64,000 bases of DNA. It comes from Acanthosepion esculentum (Eukaryota > Mollusca > Cephalopoda > Sepiida > Sepiidae). Below, in pieces: positions 1 through 10,094 of the stretch (its first letter is position 1; each line of letters starts with the position of its first letter). A model generated the notes under the pieces. It did no database searches, was not told the DNA's origin, and saw nothing but the letters and a program-made list of their open reading frames with translations. Where the stretch lies: positions 13,467,434-13,531,433 of the forward strand of contig OZ038482.1 in the NCBI GenBank assembly GCA_964036315.1. The letters are read 5' to 3'. The position numbers and the translations under genes are program-made.

Positions 1-99
1 ACCCGACACCAGCACATGAGATTTGATTATAGTGGTGAAGGTTTTGTGCAGAAGTATCCACACTTTATGAAAGGGCCGAATACAGAGACCGGGTGGACT

Positions 100-343
100 A
101 CGTGCCACAAGGTCTCCAAATGACCCTTCGCAGGTTTTGAATTCAAACTTTTCCTTCTCCTAAACTAGTTGCCATCCAAGGGTATAGAACCCAGTCTGTC
201 CTGCTATTTACCCATAGCTGGAGGGAGAGGAAGAAGATTCATACCTTTCCCAAGGGTATTAGCACGTAAGTGAATGTAATAGATTCGACTGAAATTCGAA
301 CTCAGCTCTCCGATTCCTCAATCTATCCATTACTCCACTATAC

Positions 344-350
<7 letters not shown>
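100..350 (-). mobile_element. tRNA-derived SINE copy (family A)
   Basis: Read on the reverse strand, the segment starts near 350 with a tRNA-like head: a Pol III B-box-like GAGTTCGAATT, and upstream of it a GGATAG stretch where the A box should be. The body contains CCTTGGGAAAGGTATGAATC and AGCTATGGGTAAATAG. The same sequence recurs on the forward strand at 10780-11045, and its tail recurs at 13620-13720 and after the 5S-like head at 30572. Non-coding retroposon that depends on a LINE in trans. The distal end near 100 is uncertain because no target duplication is visible. Confidence 0.7.

Positions 351-354
<4 letters not shown>

Positions 355-416
<62 letters not shown>
355..416. repeat. (TA)n microsatellite
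   Basis: Uninterrupted TA dinucleotides directly after a short CT run at the head of the SINE. Pure TA tracts of this kind adjoin many of the repeats in this window. Confidence 0.98.
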
Positions 417-419
<3 letters not shown>

Positions 420-1976
420 TTTTATTGAATTCGCGCTACAAGGGCTATCTGCTTCATTTTTATTATATTTGTATGTTCAAACTGGAAAATGTAATCCAAG
501 TGAAACAGATAAATCTTGTCGCTCGAATTGAAGAAGAAAATTCGCCAGAATCCTCGAATACATATAAAAGACCTTCTGAGTAAATTGCATTCTATTTATT
601 TCGGAAGAGATTCCATCATATTATACAGCAATAACAATAGCACCGTTGGATAGATGTTTTCAGCTAAAAAAACATTTTCCCACACAGCCGTGAATTTTTA
701 TAAGCGGTTTGAGGTTTGTCGCAGTTAGCTCCCCTTAATTTCCTTAACCCTTCACCAGGAGTCTCTCTCTCCCGGGAGTATAAATACTGGCTGACCTTTC
801 GCCTCTTTCTCTTTCCACGGCTTTGCACAAGTGCGGCCAAACCGCCTCTCCTGGGGCCGGCAACCTCGCACGTGGGGCGAGGTACAAAAAACTTTCTCTA
901 AAAATTTCCAATATGTGAACTCTTATACACAACCAGCGTTTCCCATGTTCAGGGAACACGCTAAAACAAAATTCACCCCGTACGGACATTCAACTAAAAA
1001 CAACACACACACAACTTTCCATACAGACACTGTAACATTTTATTCATGTCTTCAATGTATTGTAACTTGTGTTTTAATCTATTTGTAATTCACGTATTAA
1101 TATATATTTGTTTTGTACATATATATCGGTCTCGTTTGTTTTCTTTTGCTTTCATTGGACTCCATTAAAGTCCAACATTTTTATGTAGCTGGACCGGCCA
1201 GCGGAAGCCTTAACCTAGAGATAACTCATCTCCACTTCTTCCATTCACACCACACAGCATCAGCCCACTACAGGTTCGACATCTTCAAAGGTAACATCAT
1301 AAGAATCCGGTTTTTGTAACCAGCAAGGTGTTAACTGGTTAGCGTCCAATTACGTAAAAGATATGCGTAGAAATCAAGGTTTTTAAACTTTAACATGATG
1401 AGTTTTGCCTAGAGAAATTTAGACGGTTGGGTAGATGGAGACAAAATTAAAAATGAGAAATTAAAAAGAAAAACAAATCAACAAAGAAGAAAAATCAATG
1501 AAATTATTTTTTATATTCAAAGACGGAAACGATAGATGTTTAAACCACAACAACAACACCGACAAAACATTAGACATTAGTGTCAGTAAATAAATCGAAA
1601 TCCAAGCCTTCGAAAACGAAGATTATATCTGTTCCTTTTTTTTTGTCCTTAATTAAGACAAAAAAAAAAATAAATAAATATCGATTTTCAGCATTTGCCC
1701 GCCAGGGACATACAAGCAGGATCAGCTGTAGCTTGACGAGAAGGAACTTTCATTTCTGACCTACCTACTTGTCTCTTTCAGAATCTACACAAAGACAATT
1801 GATTTTCATTTTAACGTCAGACTCTTTGAACTGTTCTCTCTCTTTGAACCTTAACAAAAAACAAAGAACAGTTTTTTTTACAATAATTCAATATGATCGT
1901 CTTGTGAGTGAAATATTTGCAAATTTGCAAAAAATGAAAAATACACGGAGCAAATCCGCAAATTTGAAATTTCTTC
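417..1976. other. no recognisable gene
   Basis: AT-rich single-copy sequence. A GC-richer patch (about 820-880) follows a TATA-like TATAAATA near 780, and ORFs of 60-85 codons overlap it on both strands. None resembles a protein family I know. The stretch 1331-1976 has poly-A/T runs and no open frame of note. Confidence 0.5.
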
Positions 1977-2640
1977 TTCTTTTCATTATTCATCTTCTTC
2001 TTCTTATTATCATATTCTTCCTCTTATTCTTGTCATTCTTCTCCTTCATGTTATTCTTCGTCTTATTATCCTTATTATTCGTCTTATTATATTCATATAC
2101 TTCTTCTTATTCATATTCTTGTTATTCCTCTTCTTGTCATTCTTCTCCTTCATGTTATTCTTCGTCTTATTATCCTTATTATTCGTCTTATTATATTCAT
2201 ATACTTCTTCTTATTCTTATTCTTGTTATTCTTCTTCTTGTCATTCTTATTCTTAATTTTCTTATTCTTATTATTCGTCTTATTCTTATTCTTGTTATTC
2301 TTCTTCTTGTCATTCTTATTCTTATTGTGCTTCTTCTTCTTATTATTATTATTCTTACTCGTCTTATTTTTATTATTCGTCCTATTATTATTCCTATTCT
2401 TATACTTATTCTCATTCTTCTTCTTGTTATTCTTATTCTTATACTTATTCTCATTCTTCTTCTTGTTATTCTTATTCTTATACTTATTCTCATTCTTATT
2501 CTTATACTTATTCTCATTCTTCTTCTTGTTATTCTTATTCTTATACTTATTCTCATTCTTCTTCTTGTTATTCTTATTCTTATACTTTATTCTCATTCTT
2601 CTTGTTATTCTTATTCTTATTATTTTTGTATTCTTGGTGA
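1977..2640. repeat. pyrimidine-rich TTC/TTA minisatellite
   Basis: The forward strand is almost pure T with C, built from ATTCTT hexamers. Positions 2041-2144 are repeated as a ~104-bp tandem copy starting at 2145. Between 2395 and 2590 a 39-bp unit (with ATACTTATTCTC inside) recurs about five times. Long frames on both strands here (Leu/Ile/Phe-rich forward; Lys/Asn- or Arg/Ile-rich reverse) are by-products of the repeat and should not be annotated as proteins. Confidence 0.9.
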
Positions 2641-2870
2641 TATTCTACAATGTACCTGTTTTTCCTTTTTCAAGCAACGTAATAAAAATTTGTTTTCGTG
2701 TCTGCATTTTGATATGCGTTCTGATGATTTATTTAGTCCTTTGTGTTTTGTGATGATTATAACTATTTTCTCCTCCGGACAAAGTTTACAATTTTGGGAT
2801 TTATTGTTGTAGTCTGATGCTGTTTTCCTTATTGTACATGATAGTTTCAACGTAATTTGTTTTTTGTCTT
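2641..2870 (-). pseudogene. GIY-YIG endonuclease C-terminal remnant of a retroelement
   Basis: The reverse strand encodes a fragment with CKLCPEEK followed by LNKSSERISKCRHENKFLL. This Cys-x2-Cys ... CRHxNK arrangement is the C-terminal signature of GIY-YIG endonucleases attached to some animal reverse transcriptases of Penelope-like type. The same protein segment recurs at 45700-45840 (CKHYLEEK ... LLNKLSDVFSNCRHEN), there with reverse transcriptase upstream. Only the last ~60 residues remain; the N-terminal side runs into the TTC minisatellite. Retroelement origin is fairly sure, clade less so. Confidence 0.65.
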
Positions 2871-2959
2871 AATGTCTGGCTTGGGGAGTACACGCTGCCC
2901 AAACCAGGGCTAGCAATAACTGAACAGTACTAAATAAAAATACGACGATATCCCTAGAC

Positions 2960-3150
2960 ATTAGCAGTGGAACGAGAACAATCTACCTCCGTAGATTAAA
3001 TACAGGGCTCAGTTCAGAATTCCCTGTAGGTTACTCACACCGATAAACACCTGAGGAAGACCGGAGGACGCAACGGCCAAAACTTTGTGATAACAACAAC
3101 AAAGACAAGGAAAATAGTCCGAATATAGATAGCGTAAATAGTGATAACTT
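2960..3150 (+). mobile_element. Penelope-like 3'-end repeat (GGCC hammerhead-like), diverged
   Basis: Contains the ordered landmarks of a repeat seen in much better copies at 52490-53330 and 16993-17290: GGAACGAGAACAATCTACC, CAGGGCTCAGTTCAGAATTCC, then CACCTGAGGAAGACCGG ... GGCCAAAACTTTGTG and a tail ATAGTCCGAATATAG. The hammerhead-like core CTGAGGA is present, but the GAAA box has become AAAA, so this copy should be dead. Confidence 0.6.
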
Positions 3151-4140
3151 CGCATTCCAGATATTCAGACAATTATCGAATTGGTACGGACCCTGTATAC
3201 ACCAATGGAAGCTGTCGGAAAAACTCCATCAAAAATTGGTACGGATGTCAAATCACCTAACATTCCTATATAGATGCAGAACCCTAAAGCTAGTTGTTGT
3301 GGTAGGATCCACCTAATTTGCATAGCGGAGTACCGACGATATAAATATGGTTGGTACCAGAAGACAGGGAGGCGAATCAAGAGATCCAACTAGAGACTCT
3401 GCCCGACTGCGACTTAGTCAACACATTCTCCAGGAACGGTCTCCCCAGGAATATACAAAAGACTATATGTAAATATTGTGTACACTTTCTTGTTTCAATA
3501 CATTTTATTCTAACTACATTTTGTGTTTGCATTATTATTCCCTGCATTAGTCAAGTTTCAACACTAGTTCCAATGGATTTATCAATCAAGACATCGGTTA
3601 GGTCAAGGAAAGCACGAAGGGTAGCTGAAAAAGAAGGACACTCCCTCGTGAAGGCAATGATTCTCCCCAGTCGCTGAAGGACCCATCAGCTGGAACATGA
3701 AATATCCGAAAAGGCAAAATAAAGGACGAATCGGACAAATACAGAATTCAACAAGACCTGGATAAGTCATAATGTCAAAAATTTCAAAGAGTCAAGGCTC
3801 ACCACATACAAAAATATGTATGGATGAAAGAACACAGATGAAGCAGTAACAAGGCCCACCATAATACGGTAAGAGCATTTGTTAATATCAGCAGTCAACA
3901 GTTGAGTGCCTCTGAGGAATCACTGCTAAACAAGGGTCTCAACTTCGCCACAATGATCAGGTAAGTTTCCATACTTAGATATTAAGGGTGTTTCACTATG
4001 GTCAATTTCTACAAACTGCTTGTTCTTAAAGAAAATCCAAGGATATTTTTAAAAAAAGAAAAGAAAATTTTTCTGTTTTCCGAATACAATGAAGCATATA
4101 TAAAAGGAGGATTGTTGTCTCAAAATACAATATACAATTT
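3151..4140. other. unassigned, no convincing gene
   Basis: Mixed-composition sequence. An open frame of 108 codons (3351-3677) gives no recognisable domain. The stretch 3400-3560 (T-rich run then a gag-like start region) could be the edge of an old LTR element, but I found neither paired LTRs nor a primer binding site. Confidence 0.35.
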
Positions 4141-4147
4141 CGCGTAT

Positions 4148-4171
4148 ATTACACACACACACGCACACACA

Positions 4172-4232
<61 letters not shown>
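4148..4232. repeat. (CA)n-(TA)n microsatellite
   Basis: ACAC/CGCA dinucleotides passing into pure TA, ending directly at the outer edge of the 4233 palindrome. Confidence 0.95.
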
Positions 4233-4237
<5 letters not shown>

Positions 4238-4440
4238 TAAAAGTGAACGTAGAAGTCAACACTTAGAGGCGACAGTCTGTTTCATGCTAGATGCAATCGC
4301 CAGGCCTGGCGATTGCATCTAGCATGAAACAGACTGTCGCCTCTAAGTGTTGACTTCTATGTTCACTTTTATATTTACACACGCTCTACCTCTGATATTG
4401 AGCACTTTATCCCATATATATATAGCACATCTTAAGACTA
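4233..4440. repeat. 144-bp zero-spacer palindrome with degenerate hammerhead arms (family P)
   Basis: Positions 4233-4304 and 4305-4376 are reverse complements over 72 bp with about one mismatch and no spacer (centre CAGG|CCTG). The right arm reads, forward: CTGGCGA, a short stem-loop, GAAACAGACTGTC, GCC. That is the hammerhead order CUGANGA - stem II - GAAA - stem III - GUC, with A6 changed to G. A tail of family P follows (TGATATTGAGCACTTTATCC, then AGCAC and CTTAAGACT). Relatives lie at 23250, 25392, 28081, 30013, 30262, 42000, 47540, 54485 and 55194. Confidence 0.85.
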
Positions 4441-4448
4441 TATTTATT

Positions 4449-4452
<4 letters not shown>

Positions 4453-4514
<62 letters not shown>
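4453..4514. repeat. (TA)n microsatellite
   Basis: Pure TA run between the tail of the 4233 palindrome and the inverted hammerhead pair at 4598-4735. Confidence 0.97.
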
Positions 4515-4517
<3 letters not shown>

Positions 4518-4597
4518 AGGTAAGATGAGAACGAATAGAGTACAATTCCAACGTTCGTAACATTTAATTTAAAAGAGGGCTCAATACAAAGTAAAGC

Positions 4598-4650
4598 TAC
4601 ACAATTGCAGTCGTGTTTCGATGCGTATCAAATGCATCTCATCAGGTGAT
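4598..4650 (-). ncRNA. hammerhead ribozyme copy, reverse strand, weak stem I
   Basis: Reverse-strand reading: CTGATGA core at 4645-4639, stem II GATGC/GCATC, GAAA, stem III opening CACGA, then GTGTA with the expected cleavage after position 4598. Core and stems II/III match the forward copy at 4676-4735. Stem I is almost lost: only the first pair forms before mismatches. It faces the forward copy head to head across about 30 bp, so the two make an imperfect palindrome. Activity is doubtful. Confidence 0.7.
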
Positions 4651-4675
4651 TGTAAATTACAATTGGTTAATTTCC

Positions 4676-4735
4676 AATCGCCTGATGAGATGCATTTGAT
4701 ACGCATCGAAACACGACTGCAGTTGTGTAGCGATT
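4676..4735 (+). ncRNA. type I hammerhead ribozyme, complete by inspection
   Basis: All conserved parts are present in order. Stem I 5' strand AATCGC (4676-4681); catalytic CTGATGA (4682-4688); stem II GATGC (4689-4693) with GCATC (4703-4707); GAAA (4708-4711); stem III CACGAC (4712-4717), loop TGCA, GTTGTG (4722-4727, one G.U); A4711 pairs T4728; A4729 is the cleavage nucleotide (GUA); stem I 3' strand GCGATT (4730-4735), pairing six of six with 4676-4681. Self-cleavage between 4729 and 4730 is predicted. Hammerheads of this kind are known from Penelope-like elements and retrozymes; the host element here is not identified. Confidence 0.87.
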
Positions 4736-5055
4736 TTGACATGTTTTTGATGTAATATCATTATATATATTTGACTACCAGAAAGCATTATATAAATTGA
4801 CATGTTTTTGATGCAATATCATTATATAAACAAACTCGTGACAAAATAGTCCTTTGTCTGGTCGAAAAACAACGGTCGACACAGAAGATAGTGGGTGAAA
4901 TCTACAAGTCCCATAGTTATTTAAACTGTGGTAGAAGAAGACTGATGATAACATTGTCCATAACCATCCAAAGGCGTGTCACAGTAGGAAAAGATGCTTT
5001 CTAAAATCTAAGCAAAGTATTAAAAAACAGGACAATTTCGTTAGCAACAAATAAA
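4736..5055. other. unassigned flank with a 60-bp-spaced duplication
   Basis: GACATGTTTTTGATG followed by an AATATCATTATATA stretch appears at about 4738 and again at about 4798, a local tandem duplication next to the ribozyme. The rest has no gene signal. Confidence 0.6.
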
Positions 5056-5059
5056 GGAT

Positions 5060-5400
5060 GACTAAACAGTTATGTAATATCTCCTCCTATATGGCGATGA
5101 ATACTGGAAAACCTAATCCCAGATAGAGAAGAGACTTGATGAATGTTGTAAATACCATGGACTAACGTGAAAGTTTCACGGAAAATGGAAACAAAAGGAC
5201 ATTTCTCTATAAAATCAGAAAGAGACAATAGAACATTTTTATGGCATATAACGAGGAAAGAGGAGTTGGAGAATTTAAGACTTACAGAGCATACTGAAGG
5301 TAAAAGAGATAAAGAAACAGCGATTAACCTACCTACCTAACGAGCTTATGTGATAAAATGACAGGAATTTGGGGAGGACCATGATCACCCATGATCAATT
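5060..5400 (+). pseudogene. degraded LINE C-terminus (family L1)
   Basis: The forward translation preserves the order seen in the better copies at 15585 and 31105: a YGDEYW-like segment, then KRKGHFSIK, then FLWHITRKEELENLRLTEHTEGKRDK. This matches the conserved LGHIMRKEGLENLxLTGxIEGKRDRG tail of an endonuclease/reverse-transcriptase LINE. Stops and frameshifts throughout; a dead 5'-truncated insertion. Confidence 0.6.
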
Positions 5401-5491
5401 TGATAGGGCCTAGTTATGTAGTCATGTGTTTGGTTAAATAGAAATTATAGATATCTTTACATTTGTATGCGTCTGTGTATGTGGAAATATA

Positions 5492-6460
5492 TACAGTAGA
5501 ATTCTTGATAACCGGACTAAGAAGGCCTTCCTGATATCAGGAATTGGTTACAAAGTCCGAATATGAGGGGTTATATTTAGATTAAAATAAAAGAACTGAA
5601 TTCAGGTTTAACATTTATTTTCAGTGTTTTCTAGTAAACAAAATAAGCTAATGGTGAGTGAAAGATAACGGAATTGATTTTAAGGAAAAAGAAATAAATT
5701 ATGTAATGTTAATGAAAATTCATTAAATTAAGTATGTCACGTATGCAAAACAAATAATGTAACGAGGATTTTTTAATCGCTGTTGCATGATGATTCTTTC
5801 TCTTCTAATGTCATTCTCAACTTTTTTCGCATTTCGTTTTGCTTTTGTTCTTGAATTTTTTAAAACGAAAGCCACTTTTTTAATTCTGCGTGCGTTATTG
5901 CAATCGTCATAGCTGAATGCTGGCTTTCTTTCCATAAAACTGACAAACTTTTCAATAGCTTTTTCAATTTCAGTCCAGTTTTCATCACAATCATGTTTTT
6001 ATTTTATTTCCTTGTTCATTGTGACAGTGTGAACTTCTGGATGATAATATCTTTGGAAGATTTTATATCATACAATGTTGTCTTTCCTATGTTGAACTCT
6101 GCCATTAGTTACAATAAATTTTCAGAAGTGTCTAGTCTGTTTAAAATTTCCACTTTTTGCGATAACTTCAAAGTTGTTCTTTTCCTCTTATTCCCATCAT
6201 CTTTTGCACCGACACAACCCATTAGGGGGAAATAAGCATAAGCAATTACCCAAAATAAATTTCCTGAAAAACAGAAATTTTAACTCAGTTACATATCACC
6301 AAAATAGTTCAAATATACACATCAAAATCCTGTCCGGATATGCGAGATTCCGGATATGAGGCACTCCGGATATGCGGGATTCCGGATATGATGCACTCCG
6401 GTTATGAAGGATTCCTGATATGAGGGATTCCGGATATGAGGGATTCTATTATATTACATA
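5492..6460 (-). pseudogene. pogo/Tigger-like DNA transposon remnant
   Basis: The left end CAGTAGAATTCTTGATAACC and the right end (reverse complement ATAGAATCCCTCATATCC) are related inverted termini beside TA. Reverse-strand frames give KRKRTTLKLSQKVEILNRLDT and MAEFNIGKTTLYDIKSSKDII, resembling the CENP-B-type helix-turn-helix at the N-terminus of pogo/Tigger transposases, and ERKPAFSYDDCNNARRIKKV near 5900, which could be the C-terminal end. The DDE core is missing, so this is an internally deleted element. Positions 6330-6440 carry about six tandem copies of a 19-bp TIR-like unit (TCCGGATATGAGGGATTC). A second 3' fragment lies at 12066-12374. Confidence 0.6.
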
Positions 6461-7380
6461 CGCATTTGTACGCATGTAATTTTGAGTATGTGCCTCTATG
6501 TGCATGCGGACTGGCTTGTGTATGCGAATATGTATATCTGTGTGTTTCTGTAGGCACAATTGAGGGCCACTTTTCTGTCGACTGAATTTTTCTTCCTCAT
6601 AAAACAATTATCCGATAAACAAGAATAAATGTTTAAAATGTAATCAATCGAAAAGACAAGCACCGAAATTGGCTTCAAGCTGGCCGCTGCCCGAAGTTCA
6701 GCTAAATCCCCAAGACCAGAATCCACCCTAGACTCTCGGTGCTAATAGCTGGAGAATGCTTGTAGTCGAGACGTGTCTGTTCGATTTTTGAAAAGATCAC
6801 CGACTGAACATTGAAATGATTTATCAAACATCCTTTCCAAGCATTTCTTCCCCGACTTTGCCATCCATCTGTGCCCCACGGCTGCCTAGGGGCACGCAAT
6901 TATGATTTCCTCTAACAAATGATTAGAAGCAATGACTATACCGTTCCATTAACAAAGATGTGATGGTTTTTGAATTTCGGTGAAGCACCATTGCCCCTAA
7001 GAAATAATCTCTCGTTTTGAATTTGTTTCACGTAATGTTTTCCAACTCATAAAATATTTCAATAACAAAAAGAATTATTACTTCGAATAATTGCGGTAAA
7101 AAATCTTTGACTGTGATTTTAAGTGAAGACAGAGAAGAAGTCAGCATTGGAAATAAAAGAAGAAAGCAAATTGGGATAATTAAAAAAAGAAAAGAAAACT
7201 GAAAGAATATAAAAAAAAAACGTTAGAAAGAAAGTAACCTATTATCTCCTAATATTCGGCTTGAAAATTATCCTCTGCACGCAAAAGTCGTCATTTGTAG
7301 TGGGACAGCGAATTGAAGTTGTTCGTCTAACACAAAGCCCTTTTCAGCAAAATGACCTTTACACACCGTCAAAATAATAC
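6461..7380. other. no recognisable gene
   Basis: AT-rich DNA; reverse frames of 65-76 codons at 6496-6899 match nothing I know. Confidence 0.5.
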
Positions 7381-7382
7381 CT

Positions 7383-7385
7383 ACC

Positions 7386-7426
<41 letters not shown>

Positions 7427-7480
7427 TATTATAATTATAATAATATTAATAATAATTATAATTATTATTATTTTTATTTC
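7383..7480. repeat. (ATA)n/(ATT)n trinucleotide microsatellite
   Basis: AAT repeats pass into their complement TTA, giving a small AT-rich inverted tract beside the LINE 3' end at 7485. Confidence 0.95.
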
Positions 7481-7484
7481 CTTT

Positions 7485-7790
7485 GATATCTGCGTTTACA
7501 CATTTCTTTCTGGGTCCTGCCCAGGGACCTAAGGTTAGAAATGGCATCATGACACTTTCCACTGCAAAAAAAAAAAAATAATAATAATAATTACATAGAT
7601 AAAGCCCTTCGTAAAGTGTGGGTTGTACTTGTCAGAACAATTTTTTGTATCTCTTTGAGGCATGGACTTCCAGGGATCCCTTCAATGAGCCTACTGGAAT
7701 CTTTTCCAACCAGCCCAAGGGCTCCAACTACAACAGGAATTGTTGATGTTCCCATGTGCTACATTTTTAAGATTTCTATTTCAAGGTCCT
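7485..7790 (-). pseudogene. LINE reverse-transcriptase C-terminus (family L2)
   Basis: The reverse strand translates almost continuously from 7790: KKYKDLEIEILKM, one stop, HMGTSTIPVVVGALGLVG, ... IPGSPCLKEIQKIVL, ... LRRALSM and a stop. This is the conserved C-terminal block (KYxDLxxEIxxMW ... VPVVVGALG ... LRRxLSM) of non-LTR elements abundant in fish and invertebrates. The expected Trp is a stop codon. The 3' untranslated part follows to about 7485. Four more copies, all reverse strand, lie at 38885, 42370, 43440 and 44340. Confidence 0.8.
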
Positions 7791-7794
7791 TGTA

Positions 7795-7796
<2 letters not shown>

Positions 7797-7852
<56 letters not shown>
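7797..7852. repeat. (TTA)n microsatellite
   Basis: Pure ATT/TTA repeat directly upstream (in element sense) of the LINE L2 fragment; the 42370 copy has the same kind of tract at 43255. Confidence 0.97.
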
Positions 7853-7854
<2 letters not shown>

Positions 7855-8261
7855 CGGTTACATGCCGCTTAATACGGCGATTAACATCGTTACCTTATCA
7901 TTTCTTATACTATAAAATTTATTTAATAATTATTTGGAAAAAAAGAAAAAGAAAACGAAAATATGGGTACCAACTCCGTAATTAGCCAAACTCCAACTAT
8001 ATTTCAAATTTACAGTTAGCTTTAATTGTAGTTCTAGTAATCCTTAACGAGCAGGAGTCGAGTGTTAAATGAATCTTTGAACATAAAAGCTTAAATAAAA
8101 ACAAAAATTGTTTGTTTTTTATAAAGTGCGGAAATATTGATGATAGAAGAGAAAAAGACATGAAAATATTCATAATTATTGCATACAGTAAGAATATCCG
8201 TGAAATTCTGCTACGCGTCTATTTTTTTATAAATTGTATTTGAAATATAATATATAATATG
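7853..8261. other. no recognisable gene
   Basis: AT-rich DNA between the TTA microsatellite and the mariner terminus. Nothing supportable. Confidence 0.5.
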
Positions 8262-9193
8262 CACATGGTGAGATGGATAAATTGTCGTCTAAATTATACA
8301 AAATTTAAAATAACGCCGGCATCTCATTTTAACAGATATACAGACTGCGATGGATAAATTGTCGTCTAAATTATACAAAAATGAAAATAACGCCGGCATC
8401 TCATTTTAACAGATACATTTACCGAAATTGCACAAAAATATCTTGAAATACTCGAGAGTAAATTTATTCAATAAAAATGCCATTGGCTTCAAACACTGCC
8501 TGCAGACGACTTCATACTTCTGGATGGTCTCCTTGTTTAAGTTGGTGAATGCCGCCATAATATTTGCCTTCAGTTCATCTTTGGTTTTACAAGGAGGAAA
8601 TGTTGGTCTCTCGCTCAACTGAGCCCCACACACAATAATCAAGGGGTTTGCAGTCTAGGGCGATAGGTGGTCAGATGTAAGGGATGATGTGGTAGCAGAA
8701 ATTGTCTAACAGCCATGACTGAGTTCTTCTGTTTGTGTGTATGGTGCAGAGTCCTGTTGCCACATATCGGGTCTTCCAGCAGTCACCCTCCTGACTCGGG
8801 GCAGCACTACCTCCTCAAAGCATTTGATGTATGCCTCCGTGTTGTGTCTCAGGCCCTGTGGGAAGATGAATGGAGGCATAACATTGCCATCACTAGGGAT
8901 CACTCCAAACACTTTTGTAATCACCATTAGATAAATCCAACTCTTTCCGAATCCCCTGCACTGTCCTCAGATTGACACCCAAACACTTTGAAATGTCAGT
9001 AATGGAGCTTCTGGCGCGAATACCAAGCAGTACAGCATGCCATTTCCAAGTTTCTGGGAGATTAAATAGAGTCACGATCGTCTTTTTTTCACAGACTATT
9101 CCTAACTGACCCGATTATACTGTGTAGTCGACAAAATCAAAAACAAACAACGCGCATGCGCAAAATTGACTATTGACCCATCGCACCCTGTAT
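8262..9193 (-). mobile_element. internally deleted mariner-like transposon with duplicated terminus
   Basis: Inverted termini: 8340 ATACAGACTGCGATGG and, on the reverse strand at 9193, ATACAGGGTGCGATGG. Reverse-strand coding starts with a helix-turn-helix region (SSITDISKCLGVNLRTVQ, about 9040-8960). It then jumps, out of frame, into the catalytic core KVFGVIPSDG, MPPFIFPQGLR, MWQQDSAP (second Asp) and a degraded PLDYCVWG region. The stretch normally holding the first catalytic Asp is deleted, so the copy is non-autonomous. The 77-bp terminal segment at 8349 is tandemly duplicated at 8272. The inverted partner at 9479 shares the same deletion. Confidence 0.85.
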
Positions 9194-9404
9194 ATGTAGT
9201 AATGTTATATGTTATGAATTTATGCAGTAATTAATAATTTTCTTTTCTTCTTTCAATGTTGATAGGATTATCTTTTCAACAAATATACAAACAAACATGG
9301 AAAAATATGATCATTATTATCGGGGTGAACTCGCAGGTGTCTCTATTCTTAAATTTCGAAAATTCCAAGAAAACTTACGCTATGATGTGCCCTTTTTGCT
9401 CTGG

Positions 9405-9478
9405 TACTTATTGTAACTATTTACATTGTTCGGACTGCTGTCCTCATCCTTATTGTCATATTCACGACGTTTCGACAT
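9405..9478 (-). mobile_element. Penelope-like 3'-end repeat, tail half (interrupted)
   Basis: TTTACATTGTTCGGACTGCT ... CACGACGTTTCG is the tail and GAAAC box of the GGCC hammerhead-like repeat. It breaks off within the core. The remaining half resumes at 10095, on the other side of the forward mariner copy. Confidence 0.75.
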
Positions 9479-10094
9479 ATAGTAGGGTCGGTTAGGAATA
9501 GTCTGTGAAAAAAAGACGACCACGACGCAATTTAGTCTGCCAGAAACTTGGAAATGGCATGCTGTACTGCTTGGTATTCGCGCCAGAAGCTCCATTACTG
9601 ACATTTCAAAGTGTTTGGGTGTCAATCTGAGAACAGTGCAGGGGATTCGGAAAGAGTTGGATTTGTCTAATGGTGATTACGAAAGTGTTTGGAGTGATCC
9701 CTAGTGATGGCGACGTTATGCCTCCATTCATCTTCCCACAGGGCCTGAGACGCAACACGGAGGCATACATCAAATGCTTTGAGGAGGTAGTGCTGCCCTG
9801 TGTCAGGAGGGTGACTGCTGGAAGACCCGATATGTGGCAACAGGACTCTGCACCATACCCACAAGCAGAAGAACTCAGTCATGGCTGTTAGACAATTTCT
9901 GCTACCACATCATCCCTTACATCTGACCACCTATCGCCCTAGACTGCAAACCCCTTGATTATTGTGTGTGGGTCTCGGGTTGAGCGAGAGACCAACAAAA
10001 CTCCTTGGAAAACCAAAGATGAACTGAAGGCAAACATTATGGCAGCATTCACTAACTTAAACAAGGAGACCGCCATCTTTAGGTCATATACGTT
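9479..10094 (+). mobile_element. mariner-like transposon copy inserted in a hammerhead-like repeat
   Basis: Near-identical, inverted partner of 8340-9193: the HTH region (9540-9660), the same deletion and frame jump, then KVFGVIPSDGDVMPPFIFPQ, MWQQDSAP, and a C-terminal ELKANIMAAFTNLNKE stretch ending near 10070. The flanks are the two halves of one repeat (9405-9478 and 10095-10315), so the insertion landed between the GAAAC box and the rest of that repeat's core. Both ends appear truncated; I see no clean TIR. Confidence 0.8.

Noticed and set aside
1769..2812. 347-codon hydrophobic frame resembling a membrane protein
   Set aside because: It follows the TTC/TTA minisatellite; both strands and several frames are open, and the GIY-YIG fragment lies antisense to its end.
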